Source of the DNA: Hyparrhenia diplandra | Taxonomy: Eukaryota; Streptophyta; Magnoliopsida; Poales; Poaceae | Assembly (NCBI GenBank): GCA_015847255.1 | Contig: JADLZK010000243.1 | Location: forward strand, 62,001-126,000 | Length of the DNA: 64,000 nucleotides | Direction of reading: 5' to 3' | Shown here: in pieces, positions 34,880 through 47,028 of the stretch | Numbering within the stretch: position 1 is the first letter of the stretch | Layout of the letters: each line of letters begins with the position of its first letter | Made by a program: the position numbers and the translations under genes | The notes under the pieces: model-generated | Seen by the model: only the letters and a program-made list of their open reading frames with translations | What the model was told of the DNA's origin: nothing | Databases searched by the model: none

Positions 34880-37475
34880 GCCGCGTAGATCGAGTACGTA
34901 GTAGTAGTAGTGGCGGCGGTGAAGAAGTGAACGAACCGCTCATCTTTGAGATCTTTGAGACGGCCTGGTTTTGAGGGATATGCATGGCGTTCTGGAGTCC
35001 GGACCCCCTGCAACTGCAAGCGAGAGATGCATGTTGCACGATCGCCGTCTTATTCGCAGGATGGCGACAATTTTGCCGCAATATGTAATGCGACGGTTCG
35101 ACATGCATGTATTGGTTCATTCTTCTTCACTGAACATTCCAATAGCAGTTATCCTAGCAGACTAGTCTTGCCAGCTTCTTGTGGAGTACTTAGTGATATA
35201 CTTTCTGATTACCACCGATAAATATTGCGTCAACCATATAATACAAAAACTGGGGTCGGTCGGTGTAGATTGCTCTAATAGTAATTGTTCATATAATAGT
35301 GCAAAAATTTGGTACATTGATGCAAATGCGGCCTAAAAGTTGCTCACTTGTTAGGCACTAGGCAGTTCCACCCTACTTCCCAAAGGCCCATTTATCACCC
35401 ACCCGGTCCGGCAGTATTTTCTCTCACAAAGATCGCCAGACAATGTGCCAAGAAGTGCTTTCTCTCACAAAGATCGGGCCAGCCAAACAACCAGCCGAAC
35501 AGGCTCTTTCACTACAAGATCCGGAAATAAACCCCTATATCGTCCTTCTATTGACCTTAAACTTGGTGTGACCATTATAGAAGCTAAGAACATTGTAGAT
35601 GCAGCAAAAATATAGGAATATTTTGGCATCAATCATACAAGTTCAATAACTAATTATGACCATATTAATTCATGTTGTGAACCTGCGATCGAACCCCTAC
35701 ATTTGTGTAATTAGAATGGAGGACAAAAGAACAAAGAATTAGGGCTAAGAAGAACGAGCACAAGCTGCCACCAGGTTTTTAGCGACAAGGAGCCATCATT
35801 AGTGGCACCTCAGGTGATGTCTAGAATGGAGGAGCCGGCGCTTGATATCTTCCTTGTAGTTGTCAAAGCTCACCTTCAATGAATTGTCGAGAATAGATGG
35901 ATGCTCTTTCTAGCCATGCATAGAGAGATACTGGAGTTATGTGCAGTGCATTGCATCATTATAGTGCCCTACCACTAGCCTCATGCATAAAGCACTGAAT
36001 CCCTGGTAGTAACCCACACCTAACATGATGTTTATGGTGTCCGCAATGGTTAGCTATTTAGCTATCTAGATGTGACGTGACAAGAAAAAAAAATAAGAGA
36101 GAGTACTCACTAGCTACATGCAAATAACTAGACTATTTCACGTAGCCCAAGAAGATGTGAGATGAGCATGTGGGACCAATAATATAAAACAGTCTTTATT
36201 TTTGTCTCTTATCTTCACATCAGCGGACTACGTGTAGCTACCACTATCTATTACCACTGTGGATGCCTTTATACTATAGATGCATCAATTTTCTAAGTTG
36301 TTGTATGCATTTGATCATTTTACAAGGTATTGGACCAATCACCCCCATTTGCTAAGTTGTGTTGTATGGTGGATGTAATTTGCGCTTTATTTCTTTTGTC
36401 AACAAACATTGTTTGAAAAAAAAAAAAAAAATGAACTTTGCCCTCGAGGCCTTGGTTGGCATCATGCTAGGATTTAGCACCCTGGTCTACACACTTTCTC
36501 CCTCCAATCTCCATCCTATTAGGACATAATGGATTTTGAAGTGTCCTGAGTCAGCCTATCCATGAGCATCCTCCTTTGGCTAAAGAAAGCCAAGGTTGAG
36601 GGGCAGCGCGACGGTGGTTGGTGGTTGGTCAGGAAATCTAGGTCAGCACACTTACGTGTGTATGTGTGGGCATTAGGCATGGTTCCTCACTTGCCCTAAG
36701 CCGACAATGGCGCCGCCGGATCTGTGGTGCTCGACACCCCTACGCGGGCAATGGCGCCGTCGGATCTGCGGTGCTCGAAGTCAGTTCCACCTTACTGCAG
36801 GTAATGTTCTTTTCTTGACAATTTTCTAAGGAATTGCACGCAGTTTCACACACGTTAATAACTTTTGGGTTTTGATTAGAACCACGCGGATGTGGCGCCA
36901 TGCGGTACAGAAACGCTCCCTTTTTTCCCCGACCACAATTAATTAGTTTGGAAACTCAAAGTCAGTGGCGAGCCAAGGGGGACTCGTAGGGGCCATGGCC
37001 CCTCCCCTAACATTATAACGATGATGCCGGGTGACGATGGCGTGAGGGACGAGATCATCAAAAGCGACGATGAGTTCATCGGTGTTGTTGATGAAGCGGT
37101 GGCAAAAAGACCTAATTTACTACTTTAGGATTTTCTAGTTAAAACTCCCAATTGTAGTTTTTTTTGGTGTGTTTTTTCGGGAGGATTAGTGCAAATATAT
37201 ATGGAGGAAGACCGCATACCTCCAAAGTAACTAGGAATATGGTACTAATTGATGTTGCACCTCCCACCTCTATGCATGTGCCTTAAACATTAAAACCCAT
37301 TATTAGAGAACACAATTATTAGGCCTTTAAGATTTATTAGAATTTCTTACATATGAATCTTTAGGGGAACTATTCATATAACTTCTAACAAATTCAACCT
37401 TAAATAAATCAAATCAATTATAAGAACCATTGTCCTTAGCTTTGCGTATTTGGTCCGTGGAAACACACGAAGAAG
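34880..37475. other. 3' flank of the AP2 gene and intergenic DNA
   Basis: No gene is recognised. TTTCTCTCACAAAGATCG occurs twice (about 35419 and 35459). GGCAATGGCGCCG and what follows form a diverged tandem pair of about 39 bp near 36708-36780. The A run at 36417-36431 follows a sequence like a LINE 3' end (ATTTCTTTTGTCAACAAAC), but I found no matching target duplication. Confidence 0.4.
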
Positions 37476-37480
37476 ATGGG

Positions 37481-37970
37481 TGTGGGGGGGATAAGCCCCT
37501 ATCCCCTCGCCGGCCCATCATGGGCCGAGCCGTCCAGGCCGGTCCAGACCACCAGACCGAGCCCGAAGGGTGTCTTCTGGTCGGTGGTCATCGCGTGGAT
37601 CACAGAGAAGACGTGAACATTAAGAAAGACATTACCTAATATGGATTGTATCTTATCGGTTGTAAACTTTCCTATGTAAATCGACCGGGATAGATCTTGT
37701 CGGTACATACCGACCTGTAACCTTGCCCCCCCGGATATATAAGGCGGGGCGGGACCCCTCTCGAACACATCTCATTATAGACCAAGCAATACAAACTATA
37801 AGTAGGACGTAGGTTTTATGCCCTCACGACGGCCCTGGGTAAATCGTTGTTTTCATCGTCCTATGTTTTGCTTAGACATCCTGCTGGTCATCCCGCACAT
37901 CACTACCGATCACAGTCTACTAGCCCGGGCATACCCCCTGCTATAGGCTATCGACTATATCTCGTCGACA
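37481..37970 (+). mobile_element. Solo LTR (probably Ty3/gypsy type)
   Basis: The 490-bp block starts TGTGGGGGGG and ends GTCGACA. It contains a TATA-like GGATATATAAGGCGGGGC (about 37733), as expected of a U3-R-U5 LTR. The flanks ATGGG (37476-37480) and ATGAG (37971-37975) are a 5-bp duplication with one mismatch. No internal retroelement domain is adjacent. The superfamily call rests on general resemblance. Confidence 0.75.
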
Positions 37971-38585
37971 ATGAGTGATTGGATGGAGATAGGAGCCATA
38001 GTTTATAACAACTAAAATTATATTTTGTATGTCTTTTTTTCCTTTGTATGCATTTGGTGAACTGAATTACTAATATGGAGCACCAGCCTTGACTCTACGA
38101 AGGCCTTTATAGAGTCAATGGAGGGTGGGAAAAGCAAGCCACACAAACGCTGGCTCTAGCGCTCGCTAGGGTGGAAAGCAAGCGTTTATTCCTCGAGAGT
38201 TGGAACGCGGAATTTTGGTCTGCATATGCTGGGTAGGGCTTATCTAGACCGTCCAAACATCTTGGGATATGTGCGAAAAGTGTCTATCACTTTCTTTCCC
38301 ATTCTCTCTCTCCACTGCCTCCTTTTTCGTCCAAAGAACAACGGCGATGTCTTCTTCTTTCTCTATCCAAGCCGGCTCACCGTCGCCCTGAGCTCCGGCA
38401 TCTGGCCTTAGATGTCCCCGGCTCCAGCCCCGTCGCCCCTAGCTCCGGCGGAGCCTCATCCTCGGCGGGGCCATGCCCAACGTCGGAGCTCGCACCACCA
38501 GTGCCCGCGCCGCCGAATCTCGGGCTCCCGCAGCCCGCGTCTCCTTGCCGCGGCCACCGTCTCAAAGGCTGACCATGGCCGTCGT

Positions 38586-38645
38586 CCCGGAGTCTTCCGC
38601 AGCCCACCACCCCGCCGGCGGCGATGGGCTGCGGAAGACTCCGGG
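38586..38645. repeat. Perfect 21-bp-arm hairpin
   Basis: CCCGGAGTCTTCCGCAGCCC plus A (38586-38606) is perfectly inverted at 38625-38645, leaving an 18-nt loop. It lies in a GC-rich segment (38370-38760) without a recognisable gene. RNA from either strand would fold into a stable stem. Confidence 0.85.
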
Positions 38646-38759
38646 GACGGCGGCGGTGCTGGAGTTGGGGGCGCCGCTGCCGAGGTTGCTGAAGCCGCGG
38701 TGGAGCCTGGGGCAGTTCCAGTGGACACGTCTGTCCTTGGACGGGAATACGAGGAGAGA

Positions 38760-40520
38760 GAAAACAAAATTGGCACAAATCCAGAGAACAACTTTTGACG
38801 GTTAGGATAGTAGCCGTCGAGCATGTACATGCCAGATTGCATTTTCACGAGAGTTGTGATTCAGCTGAGCTGATAGCCAACCGCCCGGTCCACTCTTTCT
38901 CATGGGTTGTGATTCAACCAGGCCAATAGCTAAACGCCCACTCTACTCGCTTTCTTCATTTTCCACTCCACCTGGGATTTTGATGACGTTGAACACCTTA
39001 CAGGCTACTGATTAGGACTTATTAGACTATCCGCGCTCATGATTCTGCAAATCCATCCTCTATCCGTCACGGTTATCAAAGTTCTCACCTCTATACCACT
39101 TTCTCCGGCACTTATCTATCATTTTTATATCTCCTCGCTACATCCGTAGGCAATTATCCATCGCTTTATTTAGTAGGTATATATATAATATAATAGATTT
39201 AAAGTTGTCCTAACTAAAGTTATACATTCCAAAGTTCAGCCAAGTTTATAGAAAAAAAAGGGGCCCTCCATCCCAAATCTCAGTGAAATAGATGAGTATT
39301 TACAAGAAGAAGGCTCCTAAAATCTAACCTGGCCGGCTTAGATGGCCGATCGCGAGGCACGGGCCGCACGGCACGGCCCCGGCGACGGACCTCACGCAAG
39401 ATAGAGAAGGGTCTGGTCGGCTTATACATTGGCGAGCCCTTACTTGAACGTAACGTAAAATTTTGATCTGCTCCGTGCTTTGAATGGCTAGCTGGAGCTG
39501 GCGGCCAGCGTTTCCCGAAAACAAATGACATGAAGCCAACACGACGTTGTCTGCCACTGCGATGGCATTGGCACGGGCGAACGGAGAGAAAGCGAGAGGT
39601 CCCTGCACACCCGACGCAGCGGGTAGTACGCGGGAATCCGGCGGCCAGCGAGCACTCAGCTCAATGTTCGTGCGATGCGTGCAAAAAAAGTGGTAGCACG
39701 CAGCACCTCGTCTGATCTACAAAAACAAGTTCCCAGCTCGCAGAGACAGGCGACTAGGCGAGGCGCCCTCGTCTTGTCCTCCTGTGCTGTGCAGTGCAGT
39801 GCAGTGCAGGTGAACCTGAACAGCTGACGCTGCGTGCCGTCCATGGACGTGCGTGACGTGCGCCGCGTCTTTGCGTCTGAGAGATGCCAAAAAGAAAAGC
39901 GACGGATCGATCTCCCCTGGCGCTTTGCTTCTGTCCGCCGGAGACGGCCAGGCGTCTGTCTGTCTCGTTGCTGCAGCGTCGCAATTCACAATCGTGTCCG
40001 TTGCAGACAAAGGGATCTCCAGGACAAGATTCTCTCCTGGCCCTCAGCCAGGACACTCTGATTCTGACTCGTGCTAGTACTATCCCTTCACGCACGCGTA
40101 CGCCCGTATGTCTACTGTGGTACTATACGTACGTATGGTACTTCTTATCGGAACTCCCAGCAACGTGCAACGAGGCGACTGTCCATAGACTGGGTTCCAA
40201 AACCACCCAATGCATCGCCAGAATTATCAGATCCAGCTCATACGTATGCTTCAACAGTGTGTGTATGGTACACACCTGTACATTGGACAGTACTTCACCA
40301 CTTGTTCAGTTCAGCCACAGTCTACAACTACGGCGCTCAACTTCTGCAGTTCAGCACAATATCTTAGCCTGATCGGCTTGAACAGCAGGCAGGCCCAGCG
40401 TGGATTCTTGGGCCACTGAACCGTGAAGGTAAGTGACCACCAATCGCTGCAACTTGATCGGTACTCCGTGCTTCGGTAGATGGACCAAACAGAAAATGGG
40501 TTCGTTCCGTGCCAGGAATC
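38760..40520. other. Intergenic, no gene recognised
   Basis: Mixed AT- and GC-rich DNA. A GTGCA pentamer run lies at about 39790-39809. Open frames overlap on both strands without known domains. Confidence 0.4.
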
Positions 40521-40532
40521 ATAGACCTCTTT

Positions 40533-41061
40533 TAAGGATGCCAATGGGTCGGGTTCGGATCGGGTGGAGTCTCCGTGCACTCAAAACCTAAAACCCAAAT
40601 CGAAAACCAAAACCGAAACCGAAACCGAAACCAATTCGGGTGGAAATCCATCACCAAAACCAAACCCGCGGATAAACCGAAACCCAAACGGTTACCCAAA
40701 ACCCGCGGATAACCCAAAACCGAACGGATAACCGTAGATATATATACACATATTCACATGTATAAACAAGAGACAACAAATAATAAATATTTTCATGAGT
40801 CAACTTTGAATAAATTTAATAATCTAAGTAAATAAGTTATTATTAACATATTACAAAACATGAGTTTTAATTCGAAATGATTTATTTCGGATATCCATTG
40901 GATATCCACGGGTGGAAAACTAAACCCGAAACCAAAACCGAAAACCGAACCCGAAACCGAACACGAAAGCCGTGGGTGAAATTCCAAAGACCAAAACCGA
41001 AAAACCCGCAGAATCAAAACCCGCGGATATCCGAACCGAAACCGAACCGCTGCCATCTTTA
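40533..41061. mobile_element. hAT-like MITE with CCGAAA arrays
   Basis: The 8-bp duplication ACCTCTTT (40525-40532 and 41062-41069) fits a hAT transposase. The left end TAAGGATGCCAATGGGTCGG matches the inverted right end TAAAGATGGCAGCGGTTCGG. Sub-terminal blocks are dominated by AAACCGAAACCG-type units on both sides of an AT-rich centre. It is 529 bp with no transposase. Confidence 0.85.
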
Positions 41062-41084
41062 ACCTCTTTTTCAGTTTAGTGTAG

Positions 41085-41750
41085 TGTTGGGACATGGTCC
41101 CCGACGGTAGCGCCGCGGAGGTATTGCCAAACGGTCCACTAGTAAGAGGAGGTGTCCCCCGAGTAACTAACCAATAACAACCCCGCCCCCCCTCGATCAT
41201 CCCGTTACCTTGGGAACCCGCGGAGATCTTGAGGAGGATGACGTGGACTGGCGGAGGCGGACTCTTTGCAACGCCGAGAGAAGGCCATCCGGCGGGCACG
41301 AAGGAACGCCAAGACCTCCGCCGACATCACTCTTATGAATCGCTTCCACCACGAGAGGCGAGGCGAAGATCGAGCGGGGGGCGTCGGCCGGGCTAGGCGA
41401 GATCAAATCAAGACGAAAGCCTTCGGCGCAAATCGGGAGCGGAGACCGGGCCCAAAATGGGCCGCCTTTATGGGCCAAGAAACCGAGGCGGTTCACGACT
41501 TGAAGAGAAGAAAGAGCCCCATGACAGTGATGACCATTCTTAGGAATATCTTTGGGTATCATGTAGGGTAGAAGTGTAACTTGACTCTCCCGAACACTTG
41601 TAAACTATAAATAGGGGCTCAGTCCTCCATATTGTTGGTTGGTGAATGGAATCTATTATCATCGAATACCAAGCGTTTCGCTCCCCCGAGCAACGTTTAG
41701 GCGGAGATAATCATCACCAACCTAGGGATTCGGGCGGTCAGGTGACACTA
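41085..41750 (+). mobile_element. LTR-like fragment
   Basis: It starts TGTTGGGACATGG, like the LTR at 26621, and contains a TATA-like CTATAAATAGGGGC (about 41604) followed by a leader-like region. I could not locate the right end or a target duplication, so the end coordinate is approximate. Confidence 0.45.
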
Positions 41751-41909
41751 ACGGCGGCAAGTAGACGCGGTGGCGGGCGGGGTTGGGGCGGTGGTGACGT
41801 AGATCGGGCGAGGAAGGAGGCGGCGCGATGGCGTTGGGGGCGAGGCGGCAGCTTAGCGTGGGTCGGGGCGGCGGCGGCGCGGGCGGGCGTGGATGGCGAC
41901 GTGAATCGT

Positions 41910-41910
<1 letters not shown>

Positions 41911-41947
<37 letters not shown>
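41911..41947. repeat. (GA)n microsatellite
   Basis: About 18 uninterrupted GA units follow a GC-rich stretch downstream of the LTR-like fragment. Confidence 0.9.
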
Positions 41948-41951
<4 letters not shown>

Positions 41952-42269
41952 CGCTAGAGTTGAGAGTGAAGCTGTTGGGAGTTACCCCTTTATTTTTCGA
42001 TTAGATTCAATTGATTACATGCCCCTTATATTTATAGTCCGAGGGAGATTTGCATATAAAGAAATCACCGATTGATTTCCTATTTTATTTCCTAAATATC
42101 TATTTCAGAATGACGAAGTAAATAACGACAAGGCGGCGGTGATGTTAGCGGCCGGGCAAGAAGACGCGTGCCCCCTTCTTGGGCCTGGGGGCCGCCCGCT
42201 CTGGGTTTGTGACATAATTACACCGTTGGAACTCACGGTTTCAACATGTAGGACACAAAAAAATGGATG

Positions 42270-42455
42270 GGTGACGGCGGACTTCGACGGCAGCGGTTGC
42301 GGCTGGTGTCCGTTCTGAAAGGGTCTAAGGACCAGTTTGTAATTTTCTTATTTGCTGGGGTCCTTGTAGATTATAGGCGGGGTAGCTGTCATACGTATCC
42401 TTATACGGTGTACTTGTATTGCTTTTCCCTTAATTAATACTGGTATGTTTTATCA
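42270..42455 (+). mobile_element. LINE 3'-end fragment
   Basis: The segment ends TATGTTTTATC followed by an A run. The flanking repeat AAAAAAATGGATG (42257-42269 and 42456-42468) is a likely target duplication, although its As overlap the tail. GGTGTACTTGTATTGC near 42410 resembles other grass LINE 3' ends. It is 5' truncated with no coding domain. Confidence 0.6.
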
Positions 42456-42524
42456 AAAAAAATGGATGAGACAATGACCCGTGCAATCTCGATTAACGGT
42501 AACAATTAAGATATATTTTTTTTA

Positions 42525-43266
42525 GGCGAAATAGCCATTTTGGCCCCTGAACTATCACCCAAGGCTCAAATTGGCCCCTCGAACTTTTAAAGCGGCCAAT
42601 TTGGCCCTCAATCTTACGGTTTGCGGACTCAATCCGTCCTTGCTCATGGATTGCCGGACGCGTGGACAGTGAAGATGCGAAATGACTCTGCTGCCCCTCC
42701 TAATTCCTTTACCAAGCCACCGGTTCATGGCGTTGTTTTGCTCCGTTCTTTCTTTACGCTTTCGTCCTCGTTGTATCTCTCGTTTCTCGATGGTGGTTGG
42801 ACAGCTAGGTTAGGGTCCATTGTGTAACATATGGTTTGCGGCAAATGGAATGAATGCGTAAGCGATAAGGAATGAATATCTTTGCAATAAGGGAAAATAT
42901 TAAAAATAAGTAAACACCATTTGTTGTTGGCATGTCCTCGAAGTTGTGACCATAATTTTTGCGGTGGCCACATCTAATTTTAGGACCCACTTTTGATGCC
43001 TTGGTTCCCCGAGAGATACAATGAGGACGAGCGAGTAAAAGAAATAACGGAGCAAATGGCGTGATCTCGGTGGCTTGGTAAAGGAATTAGGAGGGGCAAA
43101 GTCATTTCGCATCTTCACGGGTCCATGTGTCCAAAGCAATCCATGAGCAAGGACGGGATTGAGTCCGAAAACCAAAAGATTGAGGCCAAACCGGGTCGTT
43201 TTGAAAGTTCGGGGGGCCAATTTGAACCTTGGGTTATAGTTTGGGGGCTAAAATGGCTATTTTCGC
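42525..43266. mobile_element. Mutator-like foldback MITE with about 200-bp TIRs
   Basis: The left arm (42525-42722, GGCGAAATAGCCATTTTGG on) is inverted at 43060-43266 (CTAAAATGGCTATTTTCGC), with scattered mismatches. GGTAAAGGAATTAGGAGGGG in the right arm mirrors the left. T-rich flanks on both sides hide the exact duplication, which could be nine Ts. No transposase is present. Confidence 0.8.
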
Positions 43267-43269
43267 TTT

Positions 43270-44725
43270 TTTTTTTTATCATAACAAAAAGCTGAGAATA
43301 TATTCTTTTACCAATTCTTTCCCATTGACCCCACCCATCTCTGTCTTCTCTCACCCACTCGTGGCCACATCAATGTGTTAACGATGTTGTCACATAACTT
43401 CGTCTTATGTCTTTCGACACGTAATTTAAAGGCGATTTAATAAACTAAACATACATTGGTTGTTCCTTTAAGTTGTCTCATAGTAGCTTGCAATTCCTTA
43501 ATTTATGGGCAAAGAAAAACATGATTGTGAGGTGCATTACAACAACTCATACAATGGTATATATGTTGTCTTATACTCCTAAATTTTAGCTCATGAAATT
43601 GTTGTTTCGCTGACAACGACCTCATTCTTTTGCTCTCTCTTGCCTCCACATAATCAAAAATATTATGTGGCATTGCATGAGACGAGTTATGAAACGGCTA
43701 ACGATATAGCAATGTACCTACCTAAACAGGCAAGCATAGGCTAATGAGTAACAGATTTTCTCAGAAAGGGAAGGAGATTATATTAAAGTTTGGCACAATA
43801 CACAAATTATACATGAAAAAGTAGAATTAAGATTATACAATATTCTATCCAGTTTTTTTTATCGTCTTCACATGTGGCTTTTTTTGATGAAGCTTCACTT
43901 ATGGCTTTGTTCGTATTGAACACGAAAACCAAAGTACAGTTCTTAAGCCAAATCCAACGATCATCCTCAATATATTAGACATGACACGAGATACGTTTCA
44001 GGTCAATCATATGTTTTTTTCCTCAAGTTTTGCAACAAACCAAAGTACTAAGAGAGATTCTAAAAGGGCAAGATTTTGAGAATCTCATGATTAAAAAAAC
44101 TGAAACAGGATAATCTGGGATACTGAATTCTTAAGCTTTGCCAGAGTTTTCGTGTTCAATATGACGCACAACAAAATCCCCTGAAAAACCTGAAACAGGA
44201 TAATCTTGGGATACTGAATTCTTAAGCGTTGCCAGAGTTTTCGTGTTCAATATGACGCAGAACAAAATCCCCTGAAAAACTGTTGGGATACTGGCTTTTC
44301 AGGGCCATCAAAATCCCCTCCCGTTTCTTAGAAAACAGCATTCATCTCCCATTTCTTAGAAAGCGCCATTTGCACTTTTGCTGGGCACTGTGTTTCGAGT
44401 ACTGTTACAAAAAAATATTTCTAAAGCGACTAAAAAAATGTCGACTAGACTCCAAGATGGGGCAATCAGTAACTTCATACCAAGTCAGAGATCCTAAACG
44501 GAACAGAACTATTGTTACTGTTCACTTGATTAAGCAACATATATGGACAAGACAGGGCAAATCGGTAACTCTCAAAAATCCTAATAGTACGAAACTGTGT
44601 GTTCGCTCGGTTAATAAGCACCATATATGACACAAAAATCACTTGTAAACCGTTGCCAGCTCGGCCGTATCTCCATTTGCTAGCGCCAGACGACAGCTTA
44701 AGCATCGAACAGTTCCGGCATATGT
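43270..44725. other. Intergenic, contains a 90-bp tandem duplication
   Basis: TGAAACAGGATAATCT begins two near-identical 90-bp units at 44101 and 44191 that differ at a few positions (CTGGGA/CTTGGGA, AGCTTT/AGCGTT, GCACAAC/GCAGAAC). Nothing else is recognised. It lies downstream of the TFIIE-beta gene end. Confidence 0.7.
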
Positions 44726-44728
44726 ATG

Positions 44729-47028
44729 TTAGTTATCCCCCTGCTTTTTCCCGGTGAGGCGACGCTGCTTCTTCTTGCTGCCCTTGGGCTTTGGTGCAGC
44801 GTTAAGGATCTGGGCTAATGCGCGGCGCTTGGTCGTGTTGGTCATTGGCTTCTCGCCACTCTTCTTTAGCTCTTTCTCAATGTCCAGCATGTCCCGTGGC
44901 AGCTCTGTCTTCAGGAAATCCGCTTTCAGGTCACTGTCGACCGTGATCTTATATTGGGGGTCGTTAAAGTAGACCATGTCTGTCTGGGAGTAGGTGCTTG
45001 AGAGCCACCAGACATCACCTGATGCTTTCAGAGCCTGGACGAAAAATATTGTTATACACCAGATTGCTGAACCGAATTCTTCACACCTATGATATGACGC
45101 AGAACAAAAGGCTACTCAGGTGCAAATACAGAGTGCAATACATCGGTCACCAGACAACACCTCCGCATTCAGAGTGGAATAGATGACCGCCCAAATCAGA
45201 CAGAACCTCACGGTTCAAAATAAAACATGAGGAAACCACTGTTTGTTCCACAAACTAATAAGCCAAAAGAAGAAGAAGAAGAAGCATTCAAAGTACCAGG
45301 AAACCTACTTCTAAAACATACACAAGCAAGAGGTTCAGTCAATACCGCTATAATTAAAGAGCTTTGTCCTTTTTAATAGGCAAATTGTCGTGGGGTATCA
45401 AGAGGTATAATGTGAATCTTAGTGCCTTCTCATAAATAAAACAACTATGTGCCATTAGTACAAAGTTGGTAGCTCGTATAAAGCAAGGTCATAAACTCAT
45501 AATTTGGTTTAGTATATCCAGAGGACTGCAAAAAGGTTCCTTTAGAAGACAAGTCTTCACACACAAGGCTAATTGATTCTACCTTGAATGGGATGAGTTC
45601 ATATCGGTTCAGTCACAAAATTGATTCGCATTATTCAGCAAGGTTTCAAAATGTTGAACCAAGGCCAATGTAATTACCTGCAAATCTTCCAATACAGATG
45701 GATAAGCATCTTTGATGTCCTCAACAGGAAGGCCATAATCATGCTTCGTGATCAAATCAACCTCATGCTCCTTGATCAAACCAAGCAATTGATCTCTTCC
45801 GTCAAAACATGCTTTGGCTGCACAAAAGGAAAAGGCGGATCAGTCCACAATGCAAGCAAACCATATAAAAAGGAGGAAAACCGTACCAAATTTTAGCTCT
45901 CACTTAAATACCCACCCTCCATCTGCTTAAGTGGATAATCAATTTCAATGATCAATGAATTAATATGGAAGCATGACAGGTTCAGCTTGCCACAGGCGCG
46001 ATCAAAGTAGACAATTGAAAGTTTCAACTGCCACATTTCTTGTGTGTTTAGATCTAGAGATTGAGCAGTGAAATTGAAAGATTTTATGCATCAAAGTAAT
46101 ATTCATGAAATGTTCAATTTCATTCATGAATTTGCTAATTCAATGAATCTGTTAACAAAATGACATTGAATGCATTTACCTTGTAAGAGAAACGAGTCCC
46201 ATCAAATAAAACTTTGGGGTTATTCTTTAAGCTGTCAAATACAGCCCTGTTGCCATGAATATCAACATAGGTAGCTTCGTTTTACTTGCTGTGCTGTAAA
46301 TGATTGCCTTGTCTGCAAGCACAAAAGAAACTACATTAGTTCATCCACTATCGATATAATATACATATATTCCAGGAAGAAGGTTCAAAGAAAACATTCT
46401 GTATTTCCTTCCTGGACTGGGAAGTTTATAATCATGCCGATAATCGAAAATAATACTACATACTAGAATTGATGTTGGAGCAAGACTACTCATGTCTGAT
46501 GACTCCCCTAGTATATTAATTCCATTTAATTTAGAGGAACATTAATAGCATGTTACAATACTGCTCAACATTCCTAGTTAATACCATAACTCTAACATCA
46601 TAAGTAGCAGCTTAACCTATGTAAGACTAAGAATCATCCTTTCTGCGACACGGTCTGATTTGATAGGTGACCCTTCCAATGCTAGATGACTTGTAAGTAT
46701 GGAAAGTCAGAAAATTGGTACAGTTGCAGAAACTGAATCAAGATGTACTTTTGGAGATTACCTTAAAAAGCAGTTCAATCACTAACTTGATCTGTACTCC
46801 CACAGCAGACTTCCTTACTGAATTGATGTGCTGTAGCCTTTCCGTATCATTTGAGAATTTAATAGGATGCAGTGTTTTTACAGGAGCCAAAGGGGCATTG
46901 ACTTGTTGAATCCCTGGAACAAGTTTTGGCATTGAAATCGAAGCCTGGCTTGCAGAAATGCTAGATAGAGTATTCTGGCACCTCTCTTGCTGCTGTTTAA
47001 ATTTGTTCAGACGTTCATTTAGAGCCAT
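44729..47028 (-). pseudogene. TFIIE beta-subunit gene copy, frameshifted
   Basis: Four coding exons on the minus strand: 47028-46762, 46312-46180, 45817-45678 and 45034-44729. They encode MALNERLNKFKQQQERC, then KFSNDTERLQHINSVRK, YVDIHGNRAVFDSLKNNPK, YPSVLEDLQALKASGDVWW, and TELPRDMLDIEKEL. This is clearly TFIIE-beta, the winged-helix Pol II initiation factor subunit that works with TFIIE-alpha and TFIIH. Exon 2 is 133 nt where 132 is expected (an extra A, in GTAAAACGAA), giving a stop soon after. Exon 3 is 140 nt where 141 is needed (a base lost near GACGGAAGAG), and it holds a diverged 24-nt tandem duplication (8 extra residues). The tail is short and Lys-rich, ending in GKKQGDN, and lacks the usual RTKLTNAHLPEL end. 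The ATG abuts an intron acceptor, so an upstream non-coding exon (about 47.6-47.9 kb) is likely. Confidence 0.85.

Noticed and set aside
36100..36431. A run at 36417-36431 as a LINE 3' end
   Set aside because: The preceding sequence is LINE-like but no target duplication could be paired, so no boundaries can be given.
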